Shown here: in pieces, positions 26,733 to 34,840 of the stretch
How the letters are laid out: every line of letters starts with the position of its first letter
How positions within the stretch are numbered: position 1 is the first letter of the stretch
Assembly (NCBI GenBank): GCA_965207165.1
Contig: OZ242265.1
Span: 1,240,001 to 1,304,000 of the forward strand
Length of the DNA: 64,000 bases
From: JAAXHV01 sp965207165
GTDB taxonomy: Bacteria; Pseudomonadota; Gammaproteobacteria; Eutrophobiales; Eutrophobiaceae
Reading direction: 5' to 3'
Made by a program: the position numbers and the translations under genes
The notes under the pieces: generated by a model
What the model was told of the DNA's origin: nothing
Seen by the model: the letters and a program-made list of their open reading frames with translations, nothing else
Databases searched by the model: none

Positions 26733-27722
26733 ATGATGAGTTATCCGGAGTGCGAATTTGTCATGCATCTTGTAATAGAACTGGGCGGCACGAATACGAG
26801 ATTTGCTCTTTTCCGCTCTCTCGTTGATCCGGTTCCGGAGTGCGTCTGCGTTATTCCAACCAGTCGTTTCAATTCGGTGAATGATGCGGTTGAATGGTAC
26901 CTGTCAAAGACGTCGTCAAGTCCTGTTGAAAATGTATGCCTGGCAATCGCCGGACCTGCCAGGGGGCCGGCGTACCGGTTGACAAACAATAACCTGTCAT
27001 TTGAAAAGGACTCCTTGGCGCGGACTACCGGGGCAAAAAATATCGAGGTGGTAAATGACTTCGCCGCATTCGCGGCTTATCTGCCAACTATTCCCGGGGA
27101 TGAAGTGGTGAGTGTTCGCGCCGGTGAGCAGGATCGTGCCGGAACCAGGTTGGCTCTCGGTCCGGGAACGGGTATGGGTATGGCTGTGCTGGTGCGGGTC
27201 GGTAGCAGTTGGCATGTAGTGGCCAGCGAAGGCGGAAACACAGGCTTCTCCCCTGCTACGCCGCTGGAAATTGATATTATGAAGATCCTGCACAGGCGCA
27301 CTGGCCGTGTCGTAATTGAGGACCTGCTTTCCGGAAGTGGACTGGTATTACTATACAATACACTTTGCACTATCCACGATTTCATGCCTCAACAAGTTAC
27401 CGCAGTCCGGATTACCGAGCTTGCCCTGGAGGGAATCGATCCGGTTTGCATTGAAACCGTCAATACATTTTGTGGGATGTTAGGTGAGTACGCCGGTGAC
27501 ATGGCGCTGACGGTAAGCGCTTCAGGTGGCGTTTATCTGGGAGGGGGTATCCTGCCGCGAATTGTGCCGATACTGGTTACCAGTACATTCAGCAAACGTT
27601 TTACTTCGAAACGGAAATTATACAGTTTTATGAATGACATTCCTGTATGGCTTGTCACAGCCGAGTACCCGGCTTTAATCGGGGCTTGTCACATCCTGCA
27701 TGAACAGCAACTGAATATATAG
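26733..27722 (+). CDS. glk: Glucokinase
   Basis: ATP-dependent glucokinase (Glk family, about 320 residues) that phosphorylates the free glucose left by the GH65 reaction. ELGGTNTRFAL is the phosphate-binding loop, EVVNDFAAFA carries the glucose-binding Asn/Asp, LGPGTGMGMA is the second nucleotide motif and SEGGNTGFSP the sugar-binding segment. Two starts are possible: 26733, and 26763 where MHLVIELGG gives a more usual short N-terminus and has GGAG about 11 bases upstream. It is divergent from GH65-pgmB and completes the path from disaccharide to glucose-6-phosphate. Confidence 0.93.
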   Translation: MMSYPECEFVMHLVIELGGTNTRFALFRSLVDPVPECVCVIPTSRFNSVNDAVEWYLSKTSSSPVENVCLAIAGPARGPAYRLTNNNLSFEKDSLARTTGAKNIEVVNDFAAFAAYLPTIPGDEVVSVRAGEQDRAGTRLALGPGTGMGMAVLVRVGSSWHVVASEGGNTGFSPATPLEIDIMKILHRRTGRVVIEDLLSGSGLVLLYNTLCTIHDFMPQQVTAVRITELALEGIDPVCIETVNTFCGMLGEYAGDMALTVSASGGVYLGGGILPRIVPILVTSTFSKRFTSKRKLYSFMNDIPVWLVTAEYPALIGACHILHEQQLNI

Positions 27723-27745
27723 TTGCGGGCTGCATCGCTTCTTCC

Positions 27746-27786
27746 GTACTGGACCTGCGAGTTCATCCAACGAACAGGTCCAGTAC
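27746..27786. terminator. Bidirectional terminator between glk and the TonB receptor
   Basis: A perfect 12-bp stem (GTACTGGACCTG at 27746-27757 with CAGGTCCAGTAC at 27775-27786) and a 17-base loop lie between two convergent genes. There is no long T-run, but the position and stem strength fit a shared transcription stop. Confidence 0.6.
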
Positions 27787-27799
27787 TGTGTGTCCTGAT

Positions 27800-30160
27800 T
27801 TAGAAATCAATACCCAGGGACACACCCCACATTCGTGGTTCACCGTACAGTGATATGACCCTGCCGAGACTCGCATAACGCGGGCTGTTGGAGACAACAT
27901 AATCTTTGCCGGTTACATTGTTGACGAAGACTGCGCCATTGACTCTGCTCGCAAAAATGCGGTCCCATTGCATGCGCATGTTCAGCAGCCCGTATGAGCC
28001 AAGCATGGCGCCCGGACTGTGCATATCCACGAAGCCGGCGAATGCATCATCCTGCCAGGAATACATGGTAAGAAAACTCATTTCGCCATAATTGCCCGGC
28101 AGTTGCCGACTTAATGTGAGGCTGAGATTAAGCATATGTTCCGGTGTATTCAGAAACGCCAGTCCGCTCAGATCAGCCCCTGCCGGCGTAATATATTCAT
28201 CATACTCCGCATCGGTATACGCATAGCCGTAGGAAAGGACAATGTTTTCTACGGGGCGGATTGTGCCTTCCACTTCAATACCCTTGATGGTAGCTTCAGC
28301 CGCGTTTTGTGTAGCAGTAGTTGCAGCGATCCCGATAATGACGTCATTCAGCACCTGTACATCATTATAGTTGCTCTGGTAGAGCGCTATATTGGTATGT
28401 CCGGCGATTCCACCCAGCAACCATTCTGATTTTACGCCCAGTTCGAACGCGTCCACCTTTTCCGGCCCGAATCCGAATTCAGGAAGATCAGTACCGAAAA
28501 ATATACCGATAGCCGGGTTATACCCGCCGCTCTTGTAACCGCGCCGGTAACTGAAATAGAAAAGGTGATCGTCAGTTACCTGGTAGTCCAGTCCGGCATT
28601 CCAGGACTGGCCGTCACCTTTCGACCCATTGACGACCAGGCAATCCGGATAGGTCTTACCCAGCTGGAACGGACAGAAATGCGTCGAATCCGGTACCGGC
28701 AACTGCTCCACCGTATACACACCGGGATAGCCGAGAATATCGAAACCGAGGGAATATTCGTCCTCCGTGTGGCGAAATCCACCAGACAGGCTCACACCAT
28801 CCAGGCTTTCGGACACGACACCAAGGTTAACGTTCACATGACTGAATATCGCATAGCTCTCGTTGTCAACGGGCGCATCAAGCTGATGGGTGGTGAAGCC
28901 GCCATTCAGGATTTGTGAATAGGTTTGCGGTCTCTCCGATTTGGTGCGTTCGTAATAACCGCCTATGAGCCAGTTCACCATACCGTCAAAACCGGTTACG
29001 GACAGTTGTAATTCTTCCGTAATCGTCGAATCGTCGGGACTGAATGTTCCCGGTATCGTTCTTCCCTGGGAATCGGTCAGCGGAAGCGTTGTACCGTCCA
29101 GATCATATGCCCGGTCCCCTTTTTGTCTCGCATAGCTGAATATGTTGGTAAGAGACAGGTATTCGGTGACATCAAGTTCGGTTCTATTAAGCACACCGTG
29201 TGTCCTGTTCAAATCCCTTGACCTGGAACCCAGTGCAACTTTCCGGATGCCCCGTTCATGCTGTTCCTCGTAAAGAGGCGTCTGGAACGGTGCAAACGGC
29301 CCTGCCGGATTGTTGTGCGTAAGCACGGTGCCGGGACCATTTTCATCGTACTCGCTGGCCCACACGATCAGGTGGTTTTCCAACTGTTCAAAGGGCCTGA
29401 ACAGGATGCTGAGTCTCGCTGAGTAGTTGTCACGGTCATCGTAATCGATGTCCCTGTTTACATCTTTCGTGAAACCGTCACGATTTTGTTTTTGTGCCGC
29501 GACACGAACCAGGAGCTTGTCCCTTATCAACGGGACATTCACCGCGGCTTCCCCGTCAAGACGGCCGTAGCTGCCCGCCGTACCGCGTGCGTAGCCGCCA
29601 AACTCGTTGGACGGTCGCACCGGTTCGTACAGGATTGCCCCTCCTGTCGTATTGCGTCCGAACAGGGTGCCCTGCGGCCCCTTCAGGACCTGCACATTTT
29701 CAAGATCAAGGTACAATCCGGGCCCGCCTGAACGGCTGGGCGCCTCGGCGAAATAACTGACAACGGAAGGGCCGGCGCCCGCACCCAGAAACTCCCCGGT
29801 CGGACGCAGGCCGCGTATGGTGAGGGCTTCCTCGTTGCGACCCAGGGTGCCGATGACGCTTAAAGACGGAACATGGCGCTGTAAATCAATTGCGCTTCTG
29901 ATATCGGCCCTGCGGATTGCGCTCGCAGACAGGGCAGTAATGGCAACAGGGACATTCTGCAAACCTTCCTGCCGGCGTCTGGCCCTTACCGTAATTTCCT
30001 CAAGCCAGCCGGAACCAGCCACTTCGGTTACTTCGCTGTCCTGTGCCTGCAGTTCTGTTTGCGGATACAAAACAGCAACTGCAACCAGAATAAAAAATGG
30101 GAACACTCCCTTCTTCAGGAAGACACCCGGGTTATCTCGTACAAAGTTGAATTGACTCAT
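27800..30160 (-). CDS. TonB-dependent outer-membrane receptor
   Basis: 786 residues from the chosen ATG (MSQFNF), which has GAGGGG upstream and gives a signal peptide (VFPFFILVAVAVLYPQTELQA); an in-frame Met 26 codons earlier was rejected. The plug domain follows (PVAITALSASAIRRADIRSA, VQVLKGPQGTLFGRNTTGGA), then a long beta-barrel ending in an aromatic residue (SLGIDF), as outer-membrane barrels do. It is of the FecA/CirA-like type without a clear substrate. The operator palindrome upstream, shared with sugar genes, points to uptake of an oligosaccharide such as a maltodextrin or trehalose-type sugar. Confidence 0.92.
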   Translation of the reverse strand: MSQFNFVRDNPGVFLKKGVFPFFILVAVAVLYPQTELQAQDSEVTEVAGSGWLEEITVRARRRQEGLQNVPVAITALSASAIRRADIRSAIDLQRHVPSLSVIGTLGRNEEALTIRGLRPTGEFLGAGAGPSVVSYFAEAPSRSGGPGLYLDLENVQVLKGPQGTLFGRNTTGGAILYEPVRPSNEFGGYARGTAGSYGRLDGEAAVNVPLIRDKLLVRVAAQKQNRDGFTKDVNRDIDYDDRDNYSARLSILFRPFEQLENHLIVWASEYDENGPGTVLTHNNPAGPFAPFQTPLYEEQHERGIRKVALGSRSRDLNRTHGVLNRTELDVTEYLSLTNIFSYARQKGDRAYDLDGTTLPLTDSQGRTIPGTFSPDDSTITEELQLSVTGFDGMVNWLIGGYYERTKSERPQTYSQILNGGFTTHQLDAPVDNESYAIFSHVNVNLGVVSESLDGVSLSGGFRHTEDEYSLGFDILGYPGVYTVEQLPVPDSTHFCPFQLGKTYPDCLVVNGSKGDGQSWNAGLDYQVTDDHLFYFSYRRGYKSGGYNPAIGIFFGTDLPEFGFGPEKVDAFELGVKSEWLLGGIAGHTNIALYQSNYNDVQVLNDVIIGIAATTATQNAAEATIKGIEVEGTIRPVENIVLSYGYAYTDAEYDEYITPAGADLSGLAFLNTPEHMLNLSLTLSRQLPGNYGEMSFLTMYSWQDDAFAGFVDMHSPGAMLGSYGLLNMRMQWDRIFASRVNGAVFVNNVTGKDYVVSNSPRYASLGRVISLYGEPRMWGVSLGIDF

Positions 30161-30201
30161 TGGAATACCCCTCACGCAACAATTGTTCTTATAAATAGAG
30201 A

Positions 30202-30215
30202 TGTAATGCATTACA
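30202..30215. promoter_or_regulatory. LacI-type operator upstream of the TonB receptor
   Basis: TGTAATGCATTACA, within the 16-bp perfect palindrome at 30201-30216, 41 bp before the receptor start. Identical in its 14-bp core to the site at 4630. Confidence 0.65.
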
Positions 30216-30343
30216 TTATAAGTTGCATCATAGTCCATATCAATATTTTTTGCAACAATTGATACAACCTTGATTGCAGGCGCGAAATTGGGTGCTCTTT
30301 TGTAACCGGTGCTGCGGCTTTGTGGCAGATGGAGTTATTTCAC

Positions 30344-31051
30344 TTACTCTGCTCCACTACCCCCGCCTGTTACCGGGGTGACCCTGGTCGGACCGCTGGC
30401 CATCTCATCCAGCAAAGACTCCGCCGACTCGCCATTGATAACCGCCTCCGCCACCGCATCCGCGTGACGCTCATAGCGGTCTCCCTCCTTGCCTATCCCG
30501 CCTTCCAGCTTCATCTGCCCGCCCAGCGCCGCCTGCTGCACACCGTGCGCCGCCTCATGCGCCTGACTGTACAGGTCCGGCGCGCCACCGAACGCCATCT
30601 GTCCGCGCATCGCATAACTACCCGCACCCAGCGTATCCAGTGATGTCCGCGCCGCACTCCCCGTATGCTCCCGCATGCCGCGTACATCATGATGCCCGAA
30701 CGCCTCTTGAATCGTTGCCAGGTGGGTCAGGGGACTGCCCGTACCTCGCATCCCCTGTGCAGCGATACTGTGTGCATCCGCCGGCGCTCCGTGTTGATGC
30801 GCCGCTTCAACGAACTGCATAAAGTGGCGATTGCCCAGCGCACTCTGCCCGGTATTGATTGCATCCATCAACCCGGCAGAGGACTCGTTGCCCAGTATCC
30901 CCTGCGCCACCTGGTCCAGGGCAGCCGGAACGGCTGCCGTCTGTCCAATGTCAAATTGACTCCCGGTTTGCCGGCCGGTCTCTGGTGCAGTGAGCCCGGC
31001 CAACTCTCCGGTGTTATCAAATGCTTGTGTCAGTTTTCCCATTTTCAGCAC
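30344..31051 (-). CDS. DUF4157 protein without a toxin domain
   Basis: 235 residues from a GTG, or 232 from the ATG at 31042. It has the GNRHFMQFVEAA segment and DUF4157 with HEAAHGVQQ (about residues 165-172), then ends soon after the ...ADAVAEAVINGESAESLLDE helix, with only a Gly/Thr-rich tail. It is strikingly like the N-terminal half of the HAD-phosphatase effector. It is the last gene of the eCIS cluster. It may be an effector that has lost its toxin part, or a stand-alone loading or processing factor. If DUF4157 has peptidase activity, this form might cleave other cargo. No signal peptide. Confidence 0.8.
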   Translation of the reverse strand: MLKMGKLTQAFDNTGELAGLTAPETGRQTGSQFDIGQTAAVPAALDQVAQGILGNESSAGLMDAINTGQSALGNRHFMQFVEAAHQHGAPADAHSIAAQGMRGTGSPLTHLATIQEAFGHHDVRGMREHTGSAARTSLDTLGAGSYAMRGQMAFGGAPDLYSQAHEAAHGVQQAALGGQMKLEGGIGKEGDRYERHADAVAEAVINGESAESLLDEMASGPTRVTPVTGGGSGAE

Positions 31052-31066
31052 GCGTCGCAGGCCGGT

Positions 31067-31225
31067 TCAGGATGACAGTATCACCAGTGCTATCAGTGCA
31101 AAGCCAACCAGCGCGCACAAGACCACCTTGTTTTGCGCTATATTGCAAAGTGACTTGCTTTTCGGCTTAGCACCTTTTCCACAGAGTGATTGAAACACGG
31201 ACTTTAACTTTTCAAATATTTTCAT
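31067..31225 (-). CDS. Small single-pass membrane protein
   Basis: 52 residues (MKIFEKLKSVFQSL at the start) with a lysine-rich stretch and a C-terminal membrane segment (VVLCALVGFALIALVILSS). The chosen ATG has a near-perfect AGGAGG seven bases upstream; longer in-frame ORF starts do not. Lying in the eCIS operon near the lysis genes, it could be a second holin or antiholin, but no family is recognised. Confidence 0.55.
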   Translation of the reverse strand: MKIFEKLKSVFQSLCGKGAKPKSKSLCNIAQNKVVLCALVGFALIALVILSS

Positions 31226-31259
31226 TTCCACCTCCTGTAAGGCAGGTTCTGATTTGAGA

Positions 31260-31910
31260 TCATCCGGCGCCGGACTTATCGCTTTGGCCCACACTGGAAT
31301 TTACTTGTTGGAGCTGCCCGCTATCGATCGGGTCATGTACATCCGCAGCGATGGTGACGGAATAATTGAAGCGCGGTTTGGGGCCGTGCCCCATGCTGCG
31401 CCAGAATTCACCCAGGCTCTGTAAATAACCGTCCTGTATGGTAAACGCCCGGGGCTGGGGGTCGCCTCCAGCCAGGTCGCCCTGGAGGATCTGGACGGGC
31501 GGCCGCGCCGGGTCGGTTTTATCGGGTAACGTATCGGGCAGGTCATTGTAGCGGCGCAATGCCTTGATGATCACCGACAATACCGTGTGTTCATCGTGCG
31601 CCGCTGCCGTCGCGCTGTCACTCCAGGCAGTGACCAGGTAAGAACATTCGATCAACAATGGCTGGCGTTTCACTTGGTAACCTGCAGGCGGTACCGGCGA
31701 ATACCTGAACCATTCGTTATGGCGCAGGTTCAGGTCTTCCCGCACATCATATAAAAATACATTGACCGCCGGCTTGGTAACGCTGGCGGGTGGAAAGTTC
31801 TGATCCGGTTGGGCAAAGCTGATACTGAGGCCAGGTATGATTTCCTGTCCCGGCGTAAGAAGTTCATATTCCAGCAGGGCTTTAATGGAGTTACTCAGGT
31901 CTTCGATCAT
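31260..31910 (-). CDS. DUF4255 eCIS cap/tube-terminator protein (Afp16/Pvc16-like), copy 2
   Basis: 216 residues. The N-terminus (MIEDLSNSIKALLEYELL, then SISFAQPDQNFPPASVTKPA and FLYDVREDLNLR) is the DUF4255/Pvc16 domain. In Afp and PVC this family caps the tube and ends sheath and tube growth. A second member (33691-34311) lies on the other side of the lysis cassette. They share the motif order, including ILQGDLAGGDPQPRAFTIQ, so they are paralogs. The C-terminus is a variable tail. Confidence 0.88.
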   Translation of the reverse strand: MIEDLSNSIKALLEYELLTPGQEIIPGLSISFAQPDQNFPPASVTKPAVNVFLYDVREDLNLRHNEWFRYSPVPPAGYQVKRQPLLIECSYLVTAWSDSATAAAHDEHTVLSVIIKALRRYNDLPDTLPDKTDPARPPVQILQGDLAGGDPQPRAFTIQDGYLQSLGEFWRSMGHGPKPRFNYSVTIAADVHDPIDSGQLQQVNSSVGQSDKSGAG

Positions 31911-31921
31911 GTCAGGTCTGT

Positions 31922-32341
31922 TTATCTGAAAAGGTCACGGAAAATACGGGGCAGGCGAATATCTTCACGATGTGCCTCCCCGGGGGACGTTCCGGCCTCC
32001 GGAGTGCGTCCGTCAAGCTCCGCCAGAGACCGGTTATAGTTCTCGATGCACTCGGCAAAATACTTCGCAATTGCCCTGGTTTGTTTCATGTACAGGATGG
32101 TTGCATCCCACATATCGGACAGTTCCTTGTAATCCTCATGGCTGATAAACCAGCCGTCTGCCCGGCTTTGAGGTTCAATATCACCCAGTTCCAGCAGGCT
32201 GGGCCGGGGATAAGGCCGGCAATCAATTTCCGGGATCTCGATATCCTGTACATGCACGGAAACATCTGTTGTCCTGGCGCCGAATCCGCCGCATGCCGCC
32301 AGCAGGGGCAGGATGCTAATCAGGGTTACCAGCCTTTTCAT
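31922..32341 (-). CDS. Lipoprotein, probable o-spanin (Rz1-like)
   Basis: 139 residues. MKRLVTLISILPLLAACGG is a lipoprotein signal with the lipobox LAAC (Cys 17). The mature part begins with Pro-rich sequence (CRPYPRPSLLE) followed by helices. Its start lies inside the 3' end of the i-spanin gene (26-bp overlap in another frame), the typical overlapped layout of phage spanin pairs. It is longer than most Rz1 proteins, so the assignment rests mainly on context and the lipobox. It should sit in the outer membrane and join the i-spanin across the periplasm during lysis. Confidence 0.6.
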   Translation of the reverse strand: MKRLVTLISILPLLAACGGFGARTTDVSVHVQDIEIPEIDCRPYPRPSLLELGDIEPQSRADGWFISHEDYKELSDMWDATILYMKQTRAIAKYFAECIENYNRSLAELDGRTPEAGTSPGEAHREDIRLPRIFRDLFR

Positions 32342-32768
32342 ACACCGTATTCCAGTCGGACAGTTTTTCCAGCAGTTCTTTTTTCCTGCCGGTGGCGCGT
32401 GCCGCACGTATGCTGAGGTCGGCATTACCTGCGGGTGTGGCGGCGCGCTGCCGGATATCTTCAACCCGCCAGCTATTCTGCGCTTGTAACAATTCCGTGC
32501 GCGCATCCAGCAGGGACTGGTGCGTCGACTCCATCAGTTTGTCTTTCTCCCTCCGGAACGTACCGGTCACTTCTGCCAGTTGCTTCAGATAATCGTTATG
32601 TGCCTGAATGCCGGCCACTTCAATCTGTTTGGCCATCAATGTTTCCCTGGTGCCGAGATACTCGTTTATATGGTTGTTCAGGAGCCTGCCTAAAGTATTG
32701 ATGCCCGCATACACCGCAACGCATAGCACGATCAATCCTCCTGCCTTCAGTGCCAGACCGTACAGCAT
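32316..32768 (-). CDS. Probable i-spanin (Rz-like)
   Basis: 150 residues: one N-terminal membrane helix (AGGLIVLCVAVYAGINTLG) and a long periplasmic coiled-coil region (about residues 30-140). This is the topology of Rz-type inner-membrane spanins, which act with an outer-membrane lipoprotein to fuse the membranes after the wall is cut. It is preceded 9 bp upstream by the holin-like gene and overlaps the lipoprotein gene at its 3' end, completing an endolysin-holin-Rz-Rz1 order. Confidence 0.7.
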   Translation of the reverse strand: MLYGLALKAGGLIVLCVAVYAGINTLGRLLNNHINEYLGTRETLMAKQIEVAGIQAHNDYLKQLAEVTGTFRREKDKLMESTHQSLLDARTELLQAQNSWRVEDIRQRAATPAGNADLSIRAARATGRKKELLEKLSDWNTVYEKAGNPD

Positions 32769-32777
32769 GACGCTAAA

Positions 32778-33200
32778 CTACCACCTGGGAGAAAAGCGAT
32801 TGCCGGGCTTCACGGAACTGCCGCTTGTCACCGGCTTTTCACTGGTTGCGGCCGGCCTGCCGCTGAGACGTTCATATCCCCACGGCCACCATTTATGAAA
32901 CGCCCCCATGATGGCGGTAAACGCGATGGGATAACCGATGCCCATAATGACTGCGATCAACACCGCGCCCTCGATATCGCGATAACCTTTCCACCACATC
33001 AGCAGCGACAGCACGAACGTCACTGTCCCGGAGACAGCTGCCAGCGCCAGGTTGCTGGGCTCACGCCTGGAATGCGTCCTGACGCGGCGCGCGGCCGCAT
33101 AACCTATCAACGGCGCAATAGCGATAGCGGCAATACCCCACCAGTGCGGAGCCAGGTAATCAAAAATCTGGATCCACCACGTTGTGCTGCTTTGTGTCAT
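32778..33200 (-). CDS. Holin-like membrane protein
   Basis: 140 residues from the chosen ATG (MTQSSTTWW). Three hydrophobic segments are clear (WWGIAAIAIAPLIGYAAA, LALAAVSGTVTFVLSLLMWW, GAVLIAVIMGIGYPIAFTAI) with a polar, positively charged C-terminal tail, a class I holin-like topology. It lies 25 bp after the endolysin gene and just before the spanin genes. Expected role: timed permeabilisation of the inner membrane so endolysin reaches the wall. A longer in-frame ORF begins inside the endolysin gene and was rejected. Confidence 0.65.
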   Translation of the reverse strand: MTQSSTTWWIQIFDYLAPHWWGIAAIAIAPLIGYAAARRVRTHSRREPSNLALAAVSGTVTFVLSLLMWWKGYRDIEGAVLIAVIMGIGYPIAFTAIMGAFHKWWPWGYERLSGRPAATSEKPVTSGSSVKPGNRFSPRW

Positions 33201-33225
33201 GTGTCTTTCTATTAACGCAAACAGT

Positions 33226-33624
33226 TCAGGCGCGATATTTCTGTCTCGGCAACTGGTAGTGCGGTCCGTCAGGAAAGCGCTTCCAGTCACCTCCCCATTC
33301 AAGCGCTGTTTCCAGTTGAACAGCGGCTTTTTTCATGGCCGCGGCAAGCTTGTGATACAAAGGCCAATCCCAGCGTACCTCACCATCAACCAATGCTCCC
33401 AGGTCCACGGCATGTCCGGTCTGGTGCCTGCTTTTCCTGGTCACGCCATTCAGTAGTGTCGCTTTTTTCTCAAACAGTTGTTGCTGCCGTTCCGCGCTGC
33501 GCAGACCTTCCAGCACGGCGAAATCGACTTCCGTGATCCGGATGGCTCGTTCAACGACCTGCACCAGGTCCTCGTGGACGCCCTGCAGACGTTGCCGCGA
33601 GCGCGGGCTCAAAATAAAGCTCAT
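33226..33624 (-). CDS. M15 peptidoglycan endopeptidase (phage-type endolysin)
   Basis: 132 residues, the size of phage T5-type L-alanyl-D-glutamate peptidases. The zinc motif S-x-H-x-x-G-x-A-x-D is at residues 65-74 (SRHQTGHAVD) and the third ligand His is in DGPHYQL (His 122). FAVLEGLRSAERQ is the family's substrate-groove segment. No signal peptide, so it needs a holin to reach the wall. As part of an eCIS operon it probably serves release of assembled particles by lysis of the producing cell, as in tailocins (inference). Confidence 0.88.
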   Translation of the reverse strand: MSFILSPRSRQRLQGVHEDLVQVVERAIRITEVDFAVLEGLRSAERQQQLFEKKATLLNGVTRKSRHQTGHAVDLGALVDGEVRWDWPLYHKLAAAMKKAAVQLETALEWGGDWKRFPDGPHYQLPRQKYRA

Positions 33625-33690
33625 GTTCTTGACTCACTGGTTGATGTGAAACCGTTAATCCGGGGTGTCACACCCGAACCTGAAGGAATA

Positions 33691-34311
33691 TCATTCCTCA
33701 GGGAGGCTCAAATTTACGCCCTGGATCGGCTTGCTCTGAATTGGTGAGAATACGTCCATGGGGAAGGTCACCTGGTAGTTACACTGCGGCTTGGGTTTGC
33801 CCCCCATGGCCGACCAGAATTCACTCGGGTTTTGCATGTGCCCGGTCTGGATCGTGAATGCCCGGGGCAGAGGGTCCGAACCCGACAATTCTCCCTGGAG
33901 AATCTGTACCGGTTGACCGTCCGGGTCATTCCTGTCCGGCAGGGTCTCCGGTATCGACACATACCGGTACAGTGCGCGCACCACGTCGGAAATGATTACC
34001 TGTTCATCATGGGCTGCCGTCTCGATCGAGGCGCTCCAGGCCGTGATCAGATAAGTGCATTCCACATACACCGGCTCCCGGGTCAGCAATGTTGTGCCGC
34101 CGGGACCGCCTGAGCGGATATAGCGTTCGTTATGGCGCAGCTCCAGGTCCTCCCTGATATCGTAAAGAAACAGGTCGACTGCCGGCGCCGTGACGATACC
34201 GGACGGAAAATCATCATCCGGGCTTTCGAAGCTGATACTGAGATTTGGATGAATATCAGCCAACTCATACTCGAGCAGGGCCTTTATCGAAGCATCGAGA
34301 TCTTCAATCAT
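33691..34311 (-). CDS. DUF4255 eCIS cap protein (Afp16/Pvc16-like), copy 1
   Basis: 206 residues from MIEDLDASIKALLEYELAD; an in-frame Met 12 codons upstream is less likely because the paralog also starts MIEDL. It has the same DUF4255 motifs as 31260-31910 (LSISFESPDDDFPSGIV, FLYDIREDLELRHNE, ILQGELSGSDPLPRAFTIQ). Expected to cap the tube/sheath end. It follows the PAAR-like and AAA genes, in the usual place of pvc16. Confidence 0.9.
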   Translation of the reverse strand: MIEDLDASIKALLEYELADIHPNLSISFESPDDDFPSGIVTAPAVDLFLYDIREDLELRHNERYIRSGGPGGTTLLTREPVYVECTYLITAWSASIETAAHDEQVIISDVVRALYRYVSIPETLPDRNDPDGQPVQILQGELSGSDPLPRAFTIQTGHMQNPSEFWSAMGGKPKPQCNYQVTFPMDVFSPIQSKPIQGVNLSLPEE

Positions 34312-34403
34312 GAGATTTATTCTTGAATGTTGGTTTGAGCAGGACACGCCGGCAGTGCAGGCGCAAATTCAAATTATCGACTGCCCGGATAAATCCGGCA
34401 GCT

Positions 34404-34823
34404 TCAGGTTGAAACCAGTTTGATCTGTCCGGTATCGGTAAAGATGACCTGGACGGGGAATTGTGAAACAGTGTCCTCACTCCCGCTGGCAGGATCTTTT
34501 GCTTTCGTGGTTACATTTACCGTCAGCACAAGCTGCGAGCTTTGCAATAACACCATCTGGCTCATGGTCGACGTAGCGGTCGCCAGGCCGCTGATCTGTA
34601 CCGTACTGCCCTGTACCTGGCCGCCCGCGTAAGGAGGATTGGCGTAGGCTGCCGTGTAGGATGCAGCCCAGGCCTGAATGTCCGCAGGAACAAGCGCCGC
34701 ACGGCCGTCAACCGCCAGCACGTTCTGGAACTGTGCCGGAATGATGCTGGTCGGCGGCATCAATTGCTGAGGCCCCATTGGCTGCAGTTGCACCTGGGCG
34801 CCGTTTACACATACATAACTCAT
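34404..34823 (-). CDS. PAAR-like/Afp10-type tip candidate
   Basis: 139 residues. The start MSYVCVNGAQVQLQPMG resembles the DUF4280/PAAR-like proteins encoded in eCIS clusters as Afp10/Pvc10, which sharpen the spike, and the rest is Gly/Thr/Ser-rich beta sequence (GGQVQGSTVQISGLATA). Typical zinc-binding His/Cys residues of PAAR proteins are not clear. No other Afp10 candidate exists in the cluster. It lies 17 bp from the AAA ATPase gene rather than next to the spike, so the call is tentative. Confidence 0.5.
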   Translation of the reverse strand: MSYVCVNGAQVQLQPMGPQQLMPPTSIIPAQFQNVLAVDGRAALVPADIQAWAASYTAAYANPPYAGGQVQGSTVQISGLATATSTMSQMVLLQSSQLVLTVNVTTKAKDPASGSEDTVSQFPVQVIFTDTGQIKLVST

Positions 34824-34840
34824 TCTAAACTTCCTTATGC

